From NCBI GenBank assembly GCA_031257735.1, contig JAIROC010000575.1:1-25448 (forward strand): DNA of 25,448 bases. The letters run 5' to 3'. The notes beneath the pieces are model-generated. The model ran no database searches. It was not told where the DNA came from and saw only the letters and a program-made list of their open reading frames with translations. Position 1 is the first letter of the stretch, and each line of letters starts with the position of its first letter. The position numbers were made by a program, and so were the translations under genes. This document shows, piece by piece, positions 15,591 to 23,604 of the stretch. This stretch comes from Bacteroidales bacterium (GTDB lineage: Bacteria > Bacteroidota > Bacteroidia > Bacteroidales > WCHB1-69).

Positions 15591-16728
15591 CTTTTTTGTT
15601 TTTTTTCGTTGTGTCTCCTGATACTCCGATAATCTTTTCTACATTCTCAACAACTTTTTTTGTGTCGATAATACTGTTTTTTCCTGTATCGACTGCCAAC
15701 GGTGAAATAATATTCGTATCGTTTTTGTTGGCGATACTGTCTACTTTGTTGGCTGTTGGTGGCGGAATAGTATCCTTTGTTTCTATTTTTGTTGAGTCCG
15801 CAGGCATAAAAATTTTCCACACAGGATTTTTATGCGTAATGGATTCGTTAAGCAATATTCCTATCAGTATTCCTGCCATTGCTGCCGCTGCTAACACTAT
15901 ATATCTTCTCCATGAAGGCGCTGTGGCGTCTTTGGGCGGGGAAATGGGATTTTTGCTTTCAAATACGCTTCTTTTATAGGGACTTTTCGTTATCAGCGCC
16001 ATCTGAATAGTGATATTATCTGTGCCTCCTGCCGATTTTGCCATAGACATCAGGGCATTTTCTTTGTGTTGCAAATCCGTTTCTTCCGATAGAATTTCTT
16101 CTATAAGTTTATCGGACACCATACCGGACAAGCCGTCGCTGCAAATTAAAAAAATATCTCCTTGAGATGGCAATACAGCCTGATGACATACTTCCGGATT
16201 AAGCGTTTCGCTTGTTCCAAGGGCTTTCAGAATACGATTTTTGTCGGGATGTTTTTCCGCTTCGGCGTCAGTTATCATGCCTTGATTCACCAACCCTTGC
16301 ACGTATGAGTGATCTTGCGTAAGACGATGCAGACGGTTTTCTTTTGCTACATACAAATAAATACGACTGTCTCCTGCATGTGCCAGCCATACACCGCCTT
16401 CCTGCAACAACACTACACATGCCGTTGAACCCATACCGCGCAGTTCAGGATGTTCTGACGCTGTACCTATTATTTGCATATTGGCAAACTCTAACGCTTC
16501 CCGCAACGACTGCCTTACATCCGGATACACTTCTTTTGACAGATATTGTATAATACATTCCACCGCAAGCGATGACGCTTTTTCTCCTCCAGCATGACCG
16601 CCCATGCCGTCACAGACTACACATAGATATCCATTAGGCGTTTCCGCCGTTCTGTTGCTATCCTCATTCTCTTTACGAACTAAACCTTTATCGGTTACAG
16701 AACTAATTTTAAATTTTATTTTATTCAT
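15556..16728 (-). CDS. PP2C-family Ser/Thr phosphatase, membrane-anchored
   Basis: A 390-residue PPM phosphatase that should remove phosphate from the Ser/Thr sites made by the neighbouring kinases. The catalytic domain (about 5-258) keeps its metal-binding residues: RKENEDS at the N-terminus, DGMGGHAGG (Asp40), AGDSR (Asp120), CSDGLSG (Asp208) and GGTDNIT (Asp247). A basic stretch PSWRR precedes one membrane helix (about 277-293). The tail of about 95 residues beyond it is Lys/Asp/Thr-rich, low in complexity and predicted to be extracytoplasmic. The gene lies 72 bases after the ADP-ribosyltransferase-like gene and overlaps the FHA-protease gene. All key residues are present, so it is probably active. 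Confidence 0.95.
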   Translation of the reverse strand: MNKIKFKISSVTDKGLVRKENEDSNRTAETPNGYLCVVCDGMGGHAGGEKASSLAVECIIQYLSKEVYPDVRQSLREALEFANMQIIGTASEHPELRGMGSTACVVLLQEGGVWLAHAGDSRIYLYVAKENRLHRLTQDHSYVQGLVNQGMITDAEAEKHPDKNRILKALGTSETLNPEVCHQAVLPSQGDIFLICSDGLSGMVSDKLIEEILSEETDLQHKENALMSMAKSAGGTDNITIQMALITKSPYKRSVFESKNPISPPKDATAPSWRRYIVLAAAAMAGILIGILLNESITHKNPVWKIFMPADSTKIETKDTIPPPTANKVDSIANKNDTNIISPLAVDTGKNSIIDTKKVVENVEKIIGVSGDTTKKNKKDEDSNRRQAQQ

Positions 16729-16800
16729 TCCTTGCTTTATTTTTTTTATGTGATTGTTTTGCTGCTATTTTAAAGGTTTCTATTTCAGGCATGCAAGTTT

Positions 16801-18240
16801 TCATTTTCTCCACCCAGAATTTAGTGATAAATCTGAATTATAGTCAGTATACTCATCACCATCAAACAAAACAAACCAATTGTAATTAGTTTTATTTACT
16901 TCCTTAATAAAATCTGACTGATCAATATCAATTCCTTCTTGAATAATTTCATCAAAACATTTTTCTGTTGTAAATAAATGAGGATTGGACACAAATTCAT
17001 TTGCATTGAGTTTGAAATATCCTAATAAATAATGTGGAAACATTGTTTTCAATGAAATTTCATTTTGTTTTGGAAAAAATGATTTACAATACATTGGCAA
17101 GCCTAATTCTTTTATTTTTTTATTCTTCTGACTTATAATATCAAATGAAAAGCCTATTTTACTAAATGAATGTTCAATCCAACTAACTAATATTATTTGT
17201 TCTGATGAACTCTCTCCACTAGTAGCAAACTTTTTAGCAATTTCAAAGTTTGTTGAGGTTGATACAAAAAAAGAATTATCATAGAACCCCATTCCTCCAA
17301 GATGGTGAAGAGGAATAAGATAATAATCTCGCAGTTTAATGATTTCATCTTTGTTTCCTTGCTTCAATTTTTCACAAAAATCATTCCTATTGTTTTCATC
17401 TTTAAAATAATCGGCAAATTTTCTGTTCTTGTTTGTAAATTCACGAATTTCTTTTTTGTCTTTTGATAATATTTTCTTGTATTTTTCAAAAATGAAATCA
17501 ATGAAACTTTCTTCAATACAATCAATGGGATATATTTTATTTTCCTTTTTTATTTTTTCACGATATTCTTCTTGATATACCTTCCCTTTCTCTCCTATCA
17601 TGAATAACATTGTTTTCATTTTATCTTCATTATCTGCTTTCGTTAGACCCAATTTTTGGCTGATACGATCATATTTTTCTCCTCTATATAATAATTTTAC
17701 TTTACGCGAATTACTGTATAAATATTTATAAAAAGATTCTAACTTCATTCGTTCTTCTTCCGAACATTGTTTTTTAGCGGATACAAAAAAATTATAGGCA
17801 TCCATTGAGCTATTGGTTTTAGTGATACGATTATCATTATTATCTTCTTCGCAAATATCTTTACGAATGTAACAGGGAATAGGTAAAATCTTTGGTCCTC
17901 GAATAATTTCATACAATTCTTGAGAAATGTCTGTATTAGAAACTTCAAGTTTTGTTATTGGTATAATAGATAAAAACTTTGGTCCTCGAATAATCTCATA
18001 CAATTCTTGAGAAATATCTGTATTAGAAACTTCAGTTCCTATTATTGGTGTAATGAGAGCAATGATTGCGAAATCCTCATTGTTTTCTTGATATTCTTTA
18101 TGTTTTCTTGGTAGTTTTTTAAAGGAGATATCTTTATTTTTTTTCATCAAAATATAAATGTTGCAAATACTTTTTCCCCCTTGAAAAACATACCATTCTC
18201 TAACGTCTTCCTTTAATCTTACTTCTATTATTTCTTCCAT
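16801..18240 (-). CDS. Putative ADP-ribosyltransferase-like protein
   Basis: A 479-residue protein with no signal peptide or membrane helix, rich in Lys/Glu/Asn. The C-terminal half shows the ordered motifs of R-S-E type ADP-ribosyltransferases: KLLYRGE (Arg186), FFVSTSTNFEIAKKFA (STS at 327-329) and KQNEISLKTMFP with Gln392-x-Glu394, a QxE-type catalytic pair. Spacing between the first two motifs is long (about 140 residues, largely helical). Residues 70-88 are repeated at 99-117. The N-terminus (1-60) is not recognised. It sits inside the kinase/phosphatase operon (49 bases after the WG kinase, 72 before PP2C), so an NAD-using effector or regulator under phospho-control is plausible. The family call rests on motifs alone, and it may instead be an unrelated protein with chance motifs. 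Confidence 0.5.
   Translation of the reverse strand: MEEIIEVRLKEDVREWYVFQGGKSICNIYILMKKNKDISFKKLPRKHKEYQENNEDFAIIALITPIIGTEVSNTDISQELYEIIRGPKFLSIIPITKLEVSNTDISQELYEIIRGPKILPIPCYIRKDICEEDNNDNRITKTNSSMDAYNFFVSAKKQCSEEERMKLESFYKYLYSNSRKVKLLYRGEKYDRISQKLGLTKADNEDKMKTMLFMIGEKGKVYQEEYREKIKKENKIYPIDCIEESFIDFIFEKYKKILSKDKKEIREFTNKNRKFADYFKDENNRNDFCEKLKQGNKDEIIKLRDYYLIPLHHLGGMGFYDNSFFVSTSTNFEIAKKFATSGESSSEQIILVSWIEHSFSKIGFSFDIISQKNKKIKELGLPMYCKSFFPKQNEISLKTMFPHYLLGYFKLNANEFVSNPHLFTTEKCFDEIIQEGIDIDQSDFIKEVNKTNYNWFVLFDGDEYTDYNSDLSLNSGWRK
17890..18033 (-). repeat. 87-bp in-frame duplication within the ART-like gene
   Basis: Bases 17977-18033 and 17890-17946 encode the same 19-residue stretch, EVSNTDISQELYEIIRGPK, at a 29-residue spacing. 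The DNA copies are nearly identical, pointing to a recent tandem duplication. Confidence 0.9.
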
Positions 18241-18289
18241 CTATTATAGATTTAAATTAATTATTTTTTTTGAATTTTTGATTGTTTCT

Positions 18290-21200
18290 TTATTCATAGT
18301 GTCTATTTAGCCATCGAAACATCTCTACTCTACCATATACACAAAAAACTATCTCTTTCCCTGTTTTGTCTATATATCCCCATTTGCCTTTCAAATTCAC
18401 GGCAGCAAGCCCTTCCGAAAAAGACTCAACAGACTCATATATACAAGGGACTATTTCTTTTCCTGTTTTGTCTATATAACCCCATTTCCAGTTCAATTCT
18501 ACGACAGCAAGCCCTTCCGAAAAAGACCCAACAGACTCATATTTACAAGGGACTATTTCTTTTCCTGTTTTGTCTATGTAACCCCATTTGCTGTTCAATT
18601 TTACGGCAGCAAGTCCTTCTGAAAAAGACATAGCAAAATAATTATCATATATACAAGGAATCACCATTTTTCCTGTTTTGTCTATATAACCCCATTTGCT
18701 GTTTAATTTTACGGCAGCAAGTCCTTCCGAAAAAGAATTAACATCATCATATTTACAAGGGATCACCACTTTTCCTGTTTTGTCTATATAACCCCGTTTC
18801 CAGTTAATAAAAATGTACGAATCCAAGCCCCGTTGAGGAATCCCCGCCCCCCCACATACGACGGCAAGCCCTTCCGAGAAAGAATTAGCACAATCATATT
18901 TACAAGGGATCACCACTTTTCCTGTTTTGTCTATATAACCATGTTTCCCATCAAGTTTTACAGCAGCAAGTCCTTCTGAAAAAGAATTAACATCATCATA
19001 TTTACAAGGGACTATTTCTTTTCCTGTTTTGTCTATATAACCCCATTTGCTGTTCAATTTTACGGCAGCAAGTCCTTCCGAAAAATGTGCAGCATAATCA
19101 TATATACAAGGGACTATTTCTTTTCCTGTTTTGTCCATGTAACCCCATTTGCTGTTCAATTCTACGGCAACAAGCCCTTCCGGAAAAGATATACAACCAT
19201 AATAATCATAATCATATATACGAGGGATTATTTCTTTTCCTGTTTTGTCTATATAATCTCCTCTATTACCAAGTTCTACGGCAGTAAGCCCTTCCGAAAA
19301 AAAACAAACATCATTATATATATAAGGAACTATCTCTTTTCCTGTTTTGCTTATATAGCCCCATTTACCATAAAGTTTTACAGCGGCAAGTCCTTCCGAA
19401 AAAGGTGCAGCATCATCATATATACAAGGGATTATTTCTTTTCCTGTTTTGTCTATATAACCATGTTTCCCATCAAGTTTTACAATAGCAAGCCCTTCTG
19501 AAAAAGACCAAACATCATCATATATACAGGAGATTATCTCTTTTCCTGTTTTGTCTATATAATTCCATTTACTTTTCAATCTTACGGCAGCAAAACCTTC
19601 CGAGAAAAACCTAATATCGTCATATATACAAGGGACTATTTCTTTCCCTGTTTTGTCTATATAGCCCCATTTATCATAAAGTTTTACGGCAACAAACCCT
19701 TCTGAAAAAGGCGTAACATCATCATATATACAAGGGATTATCTCTTTCCCTATTTTGTTTATATAGCCATATTTGTTTTTCAATTCTACGATAGCAAGCC
19801 CTTCCGAAAATGGCACAACTCCATCATATGTACAAGGGATTATCTCTTTTCCTGTTTTGTCTATATAACCATATTTATTTTTCAATTTCACGATAGCAAG
19901 CCCTTCCGAAAAAGGTGCAGCATTATCATATATACAAGGGATTATCTCTTTTCCTGTTTTGTCTATATAACCATGTTTGCTTTTCAATTTTACGATAGCA
20001 AGTCCTTCCGAAAAAGGTTTAACATAATCATATATACAAGGTACCACCACTTTCCCTTTTTGATTTCTATAACCCCATTTGCTTTCCAACCTTACTGCAG
20101 CAAGCCCTTCCGAAAAAGACCAAACATCATCATATATACAAGGAATCACGACTTCTCCTTTTTGATTTATATAACCCCATTTTCCTTCCAATCTTACGGC
20201 AACAAGTCCTTCCGAAAAAGATTTAACAGCATAATATTCACAAGGAATCGCCACTTCCCCTTTTTGATTCATATAACCCCATTTGCCTTCCAATTTTACA
20301 GCAGCAAGTCCTTCCGAAAAAGACCAAACAAAATCATATTTACAAGGAATCACCACTTCCCCTTTTTGATTTATACAACCCCATTTACCATCTAATTCTA
20401 CGGCGGCAAGTACAAAATTATTAGATGACTGTCTCACAAGAAAAACACATGCCACAATGGATATAATTATAGTAGGTATTATTATTTTAAGGAGTTTCCT
20501 TTTTTGTTTTGATATTTTTTGTTTTTTATCCGATTTCGTTTTCAACAAATCCTCCATAAACCCCCGTACTGTCTGGTATCTGTTTTCAGGTTTGAGTTGC
20601 ATGGCTTTGAGTATGGTTTTATTGGCGGCGTCGGGAATAGAAGAAACAATCTTTTGCGGTTCAGGCATGGTTTCTATGGTGCGTATAGTTGCTTCCATGG
20701 GTTTTTGTCCTGTCAAAGCAAAGTAAAACACCGCTCCCAATGAATAAATATCCGAATAAGCGCCCTTGCGACTGTTGGTTGTATATTGCTCCAAAGGTGC
20801 GTAGCCTTGCGTAAGAATAGATGTATGAGCTTGCGTTTTATCATGGACAAACTCCCGAGCAGACCCAAAATCTATTAATACCGCTTTGTTGTCGGGTGTG
20901 ATAATAATATTTTCAGGTTTGATGTCTCGGTGCAGTATATCTTTGGCATGAATATAACTTACGGCTTCCGAGAGTTGAGCAATGTAATTTACTGCCGTTT
21001 CATAGTTCAATTTACCCTGTTGCGTTACCTTTTGCTGCAAAGTTATTCCCTCCACAAAAGGCATGACCATATAAGCTGTATTGTTTTCTAAAAAAATATC
21101 TATTACTTTTACTACATTGGGGTGGTCAAGATGGGCAAGAGTTTGTGCTTCTTCAATGAACTTTTGACGATATTTCTCATACATTACCGTATCAATACCT

Positions 21201-21406
21201 TGAAGCAATACGGTTTTATTGCTGGTATTACGCATGCAATAACCATTAATAAAAAATTCTTTTACAGCATATACAACATCCAATAACCTGTGTTTTACCA
21301 TATATGTAATGCCAAAACCGCCCGCGCCAATAATACGTTCTATAATGTATGTTCCATTTTGCAGGGTGTCTCCCACTTTGAGTTCTTTCAAATTATTGTC
21401 CTGCAT
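18290..21406 (-). CDS. Ser/Thr kinase with 20 WG repeats
   Basis: A 1038-residue membrane kinase. The Hanks-type kinase domain (about 15-290) is complete: GAGGFG from 27, Lys49, HRDIKPEN with Asp161 and Asn166, DFG at 179-181 and GYAPLEQY. A very basic stretch (KKQKISKQKRK) precedes a single membrane helix (about 306-324), so the kinase is cytoplasmic and the rest extracytoplasmic. Residues 331-1038 are 20 consecutive WG repeats of about 34 residues, each close to L-A-V-L-KWGYIDKTGKEIIPCIYDDV-FSEG; the last is truncated. WG repeats are known beta-rich modules of unclear ligand. Here they probably form the sensor. Repeat 16 carries a 15-residue insertion containing a run of seven Gs. The gene begins 11 bases after the vWA/FHA gene ends. 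Confidence 0.95.
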   Translation of the reverse strand: MQDNNLKELKVGDTLQNGTYIIERIIGAGGFGITYMVKHRLLDVVYAVKEFFINGYCMRNTSNKTVLLQGIDTVMYEKYRQKFIEEAQTLAHLDHPNVVKVIDIFLENNTAYMVMPFVEGITLQQKVTQQGKLNYETAVNYIAQLSEAVSYIHAKDILHRDIKPENIIITPDNKAVLIDFGSAREFVHDKTQAHTSILTQGYAPLEQYTTNSRKGAYSDIYSLGAVFYFALTGQKPMEATIRTIETMPEPQKIVSSIPDAANKTILKAMQLKPENRYQTVRGFMEDLLKTKSDKKQKISKQKRKLLKIIIPTIIISIVACVFLVRQSSNNFVLAAVELDGKWGCINQKGEVVIPCKYDFVWSFSEGLAAVKLEGKWGYMNQKGEVAIPCEYYAVKSFSEGLVAVRLEGKWGYINQKGEVVIPCIYDDVWSFSEGLAAVRLESKWGYRNQKGKVVVPCIYDYVKPFSEGLAIVKLKSKHGYIDKTGKEIIPCIYDNAAPFSEGLAIVKLKNKYGYIDKTGKEIIPCTYDGVVPFSEGLAIVELKNKYGYINKIGKEIIPCIYDDVTPFSEGFVAVKLYDKWGYIDKTGKEIVPCIYDDIRFFSEGFAAVRLKSKWNYIDKTGKEIISCIYDDVWSFSEGLAIVKLDGKHGYIDKTGKEIIPCIYDDAAPFSEGLAAVKLYGKWGYISKTGKEIVPYIYNDVCFFSEGLTAVELGNRGDYIDKTGKEIIPRIYDYDYYGCISFPEGLVAVELNSKWGYMDKTGKEIVPCIYDYAAHFSEGLAAVKLNSKWGYIDKTGKEIVPCKYDDVNSFSEGLAAVKLDGKHGYIDKTGKVVIPCKYDCANSFSEGLAVVCGGAGIPQRGLDSYIFINWKRGYIDKTGKVVIPCKYDDVNSFSEGLAAVKLNSKWGYIDKTGKMVIPCIYDNYFAMSFSEGLAAVKLNSKWGYIDKTGKEIVPCKYESVGSFSEGLAVVELNWKWGYIDKTGKEIVPCIYESVESFSEGLAAVNLKGKWGYIDKTGKEIVFCVYGRVEMFRWLNRHYE
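18293..20416 (-). repeat. 102-bp coding repeat array (WG repeats)
   Basis: About twenty in-frame copies of a unit near 102 bp encode the WG domain. The downstream copies, encoding repeats 5-20, share a KTGKE-type block, whereas the first four have QKGEV or QKGKV. This suggests expansion from at least two founder units. Long open frames on the plus strand here are shadows of the array. Confidence 0.9.
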
Positions 21407-21417
21407 TATTTTTTTTA

Positions 21418-22950
21418 TTAATTATAAAAGTACAATATTATTTCCCCTAATTTTACAGTGTCTCCATTATTGAGCGTAGTTCGTTGCACAGGACGTCCAT
21501 TGACAATTACTTTATTGGCGCTTCCCAAATCCTGAATTTCAAACCCATTACCTGTAAATATTATTTGGGCATGTTTTCGCGAAACGCTTTCAGCAGGAAT
21601 GATCAAATGATTATCTTTACTTCGTCCGATAGTGGTAAAAGGTTGTCGAATGGTAAAACTCATGTTAGCGCCGTTAATAATGTACTGCAAACGTGGAAAA
21701 AAATTTTTTGTCTGCATAATATTCAACAGGTCTTTTTCATATTCATTTTTTCGTTGTTCTTCAGCGTTTTTTTCTTTTTCTTCGATATTTCTTTTAAGCC
21801 TGTTTATTTCGTCATCTGCTTTCTTTTGTTTTTCTTCTATTTCTATTCTTACTTTTTCTTCTTCTATTACTTTTTTTCTCTTTTTCTTTCTAATAGCACG
21901 AACAATAAAAAATACTGCCGTTGCCAGCAATAACAAAGCTCCCATAGTTGTCAGAATTGCCAATAATGTATGTTCTTTCAGCCAATCCACGAAAGAAAAC
22001 GATGGAGCAATGTAGGTCAAAGGATATTCTTTCCCATTAACGTTCCAAGAGATAAGATGCTGATTTCCGTCTTGGGGATATTCTGTCAAAAAAGACACGC
22101 GATAATCCTGTCCATAATGTTGTTCGTTCATTTTGTTAAAACATTCTTTGAGCAAATTTATGGCAATTTCCGTATCGGCAGTTTCTATTTGTTTTCCAAA
22201 AGTACGCGCAGAAATACCGTCGATATTGGTACAATGTTCGCAGTGAGGAACAGGATATTTTACCAAATATATCGGGATTTTCAGTTCCACTGCTTTTACA
22301 TCAGCAAAATCGCCTTTTCCGCCATGTTTATCCTGATTGCTTCCTGCCGTTATTACCACCAGCGCTCGGACACGATCAGCAGGTTCTTTGCTCAGCAGAT
22401 TAATACCTTCCTCAATTGCCATGTACAATTCAGAACTAACCTGTTTAGAAAAGAAATCATATTTGTGTGAAAAATTTTGTACTGCCTGTGCCAATAGTTC
22501 TTTGTTGGAAGTAAAACTGTCAGAAAACAGGGTGTGAATACTGCTCCCAAAGTCATTTCCCCCTTTTCGGTCAAACACGGCAACATTAAATCTGTCTCCC
22601 TCTCGAACAGATGTCTGTTGCAAAAACTGATACAAAAATTGTTGCGTAAATTCCGATTGTCCTTTATGCAATGGATGATCAAGGTCTTCCCATAAAAAAA
22701 GAATTGTTTTATTGCGTTTCACCGTATCGGAATAAGGCAAGTGTTGCAATTGAAACGGTATTTTTTTACCGTCTTCAGTCAATAAAAACTGTGTACTGTC
22801 TTTTATTTCGGGATTATATTCGTTCCACACAAACGAAATTTCCGGGTAAGCGCTCATATTAAATTCTCCTCTTAGGCTTTGCGCGCGTCCGCTAACAGAG
22901 ATATACAGTAATATGCCAAAAAAGACGCTATAAAATATATTATTTCTCAT
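21418..22950 (-). CDS. vWA-like, membrane, coiled-coil, FHA protein
   Basis: A 510-residue bitopic protein. A signal peptide (about 1-24, ending GRAQS) leads to an extracytoplasmic region with a von Willebrand A-like domain (about 82-265): KTILFLWEDLDH as first strand, then FNVAVFD and RALVVITAGSNQD. The metal-site DxSxS is replaced by EDLDH, so metal binding is doubtful. One membrane helix (about 329-350) is followed by RAIRKKKRKK, placing the C-terminus in the cytoplasm. A charged coiled coil (about 352-405) links to a C-terminal FHA domain (about 420-510) with TIGRSKDNHLI, VSRKHA and a modified GSANK-VNG loop. Nine bases separate it from the upstream FHA gene and 11 from the WG kinase, so it is in the same operon. 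It could pass an outside signal to the cytoplasmic FHA, or serve as a scaffold. Confidence 0.85.
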   Translation of the reverse strand: MRNNIFYSVFFGILLYISVSGRAQSLRGEFNMSAYPEISFVWNEYNPEIKDSTQFLLTEDGKKIPFQLQHLPYSDTVKRNKTILFLWEDLDHPLHKGQSEFTQQFLYQFLQQTSVREGDRFNVAVFDRKGGNDFGSSIHTLFSDSFTSNKELLAQAVQNFSHKYDFFSKQVSSELYMAIEEGINLLSKEPADRVRALVVITAGSNQDKHGGKGDFADVKAVELKIPIYLVKYPVPHCEHCTNIDGISARTFGKQIETADTEIAINLLKECFNKMNEQHYGQDYRVSFLTEYPQDGNQHLISWNVNGKEYPLTYIAPSFSFVDWLKEHTLLAILTTMGALLLLATAVFFIVRAIRKKKRKKVIEEEKVRIEIEEKQKKADDEINRLKRNIEEKEKNAEEQRKNEYEKDLLNIMQTKNFFPRLQYIINGANMSFTIRQPFTTIGRSKDNHLIIPAESVSRKHAQIIFTGNGFEIQDLGSANKVIVNGRPVQRTTLNNGDTVKLGEIILYFYN

Positions 22951-22959
22951 TGTTATTTA

Positions 22960-23550
22960 TTATAAAGATGATTTGAATTTGAATATTGTTTCACCTATAC
23001 GGATAAGGTCTCCATCGTGAAGTTCTACTGCTTCGTTTTCAATATCCTTGTCATTTACCCATGTACCATGCGTTGAAAGTTCGTCTCTGATTACATACTT
23101 ATTGTTTCTGAACAGAATAACGGCATGTTTACCCGATATCATTCCATCGTTTACCGTAATATTACAGGTCATATCACGTCCGATAAGATTTCTCCCTTCA
23201 TAGAGCCTAAAATCCATTCCCATTTCATTAAACGAATAACTTACCAACCATCCCACCAATTTACGGCTATTGCGATATTCTGTTTCTGTTTCCACTCTAC
23301 CGTTAATTTCTCTGATCACCTCTTCGCCAAAAACAGTATTCCCTTCCGATGAAAAAGGAACAGACGGCGACACAAAGCCACCTATAATTTTGGTTTTTCC
23401 ATCATCATTTTCTTCTGTAGCAATTTGCGTTGCATCGTTTTCAGAAGATATTTCCATTTTTGTAGCTTCATTTTTATCGCTGCAATAGGGACAATGCTTT
23501 AATTCTTCCTTATAATAATGTCCCTTGTTGCATTTTGTAAATCCTTGCAT
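22960..23550 (-). CDS. Zinc-ribbon FHA protein
   Basis: A 196-residue soluble protein. The N-terminus has a probable zinc-binding set, Cys7, His11, Cys20 and Cys23 (CNKGHYYKEELKHCPYC). Residues 24-97 are acidic and Thr/Ser-rich, including DATQIATEE and GKTKIIGG, which look like possible phosphorylation sites for the neighbouring kinases. Residues about 98-195 are an FHA domain with NLIGRDMTCNI, ISGKHAV and STHGTWVND; the usual Asn after Thr is His here. The short Thr motif before an FHA domain resembles known kinase substrate/FHA proteins that fold back on their own phosphothreonine, which is inference. It is the first gene of the tight cluster, nine bases before the vWA-like/FHA gene. Confidence 0.88.
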   Translation of the reverse strand: MQGFTKCNKGHYYKEELKHCPYCSDKNEATKMEISSENDATQIATEENDDGKTKIIGGFVSPSVPFSSEGNTVFGEEVIREINGRVETETEYRNSRKLVGWLVSYSFNEMGMDFRLYEGRNLIGRDMTCNITVNDGMISGKHAVILFRNNKYVIRDELSTHGTWVNDKDIENEAVELHDGDLIRIGETIFKFKSSL

Positions 23551-23604
23551 ACTTAATCTTTTTGTAGTTTTTTATTCTCAATTCTTTTTAATCGTTTTTC
23601 CTTT

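Noticed and set aside
19085..20395. Long plus-strand open frames opposite the WG repeats
   Set aside because: Each is a periodic mirror of the 102-bp coding repeat, rich in Phe/Ile/Tyr, with no start context. The minus-strand kinase explains the sequence.
21484..22470. Plus-strand open frames opposite the vWA-like/FHA gene
   Set aside because: The Phe-rich products are the antisense of the Lys/Glu coiled coil, and codon use fits only the minus strand.
13234..23550. Type VI secretion control locus
   Set aside because: Kinase, PP2C and FHA genes recall that setting, but no sheath, baseplate, membrane-complex or ClpV gene is present.
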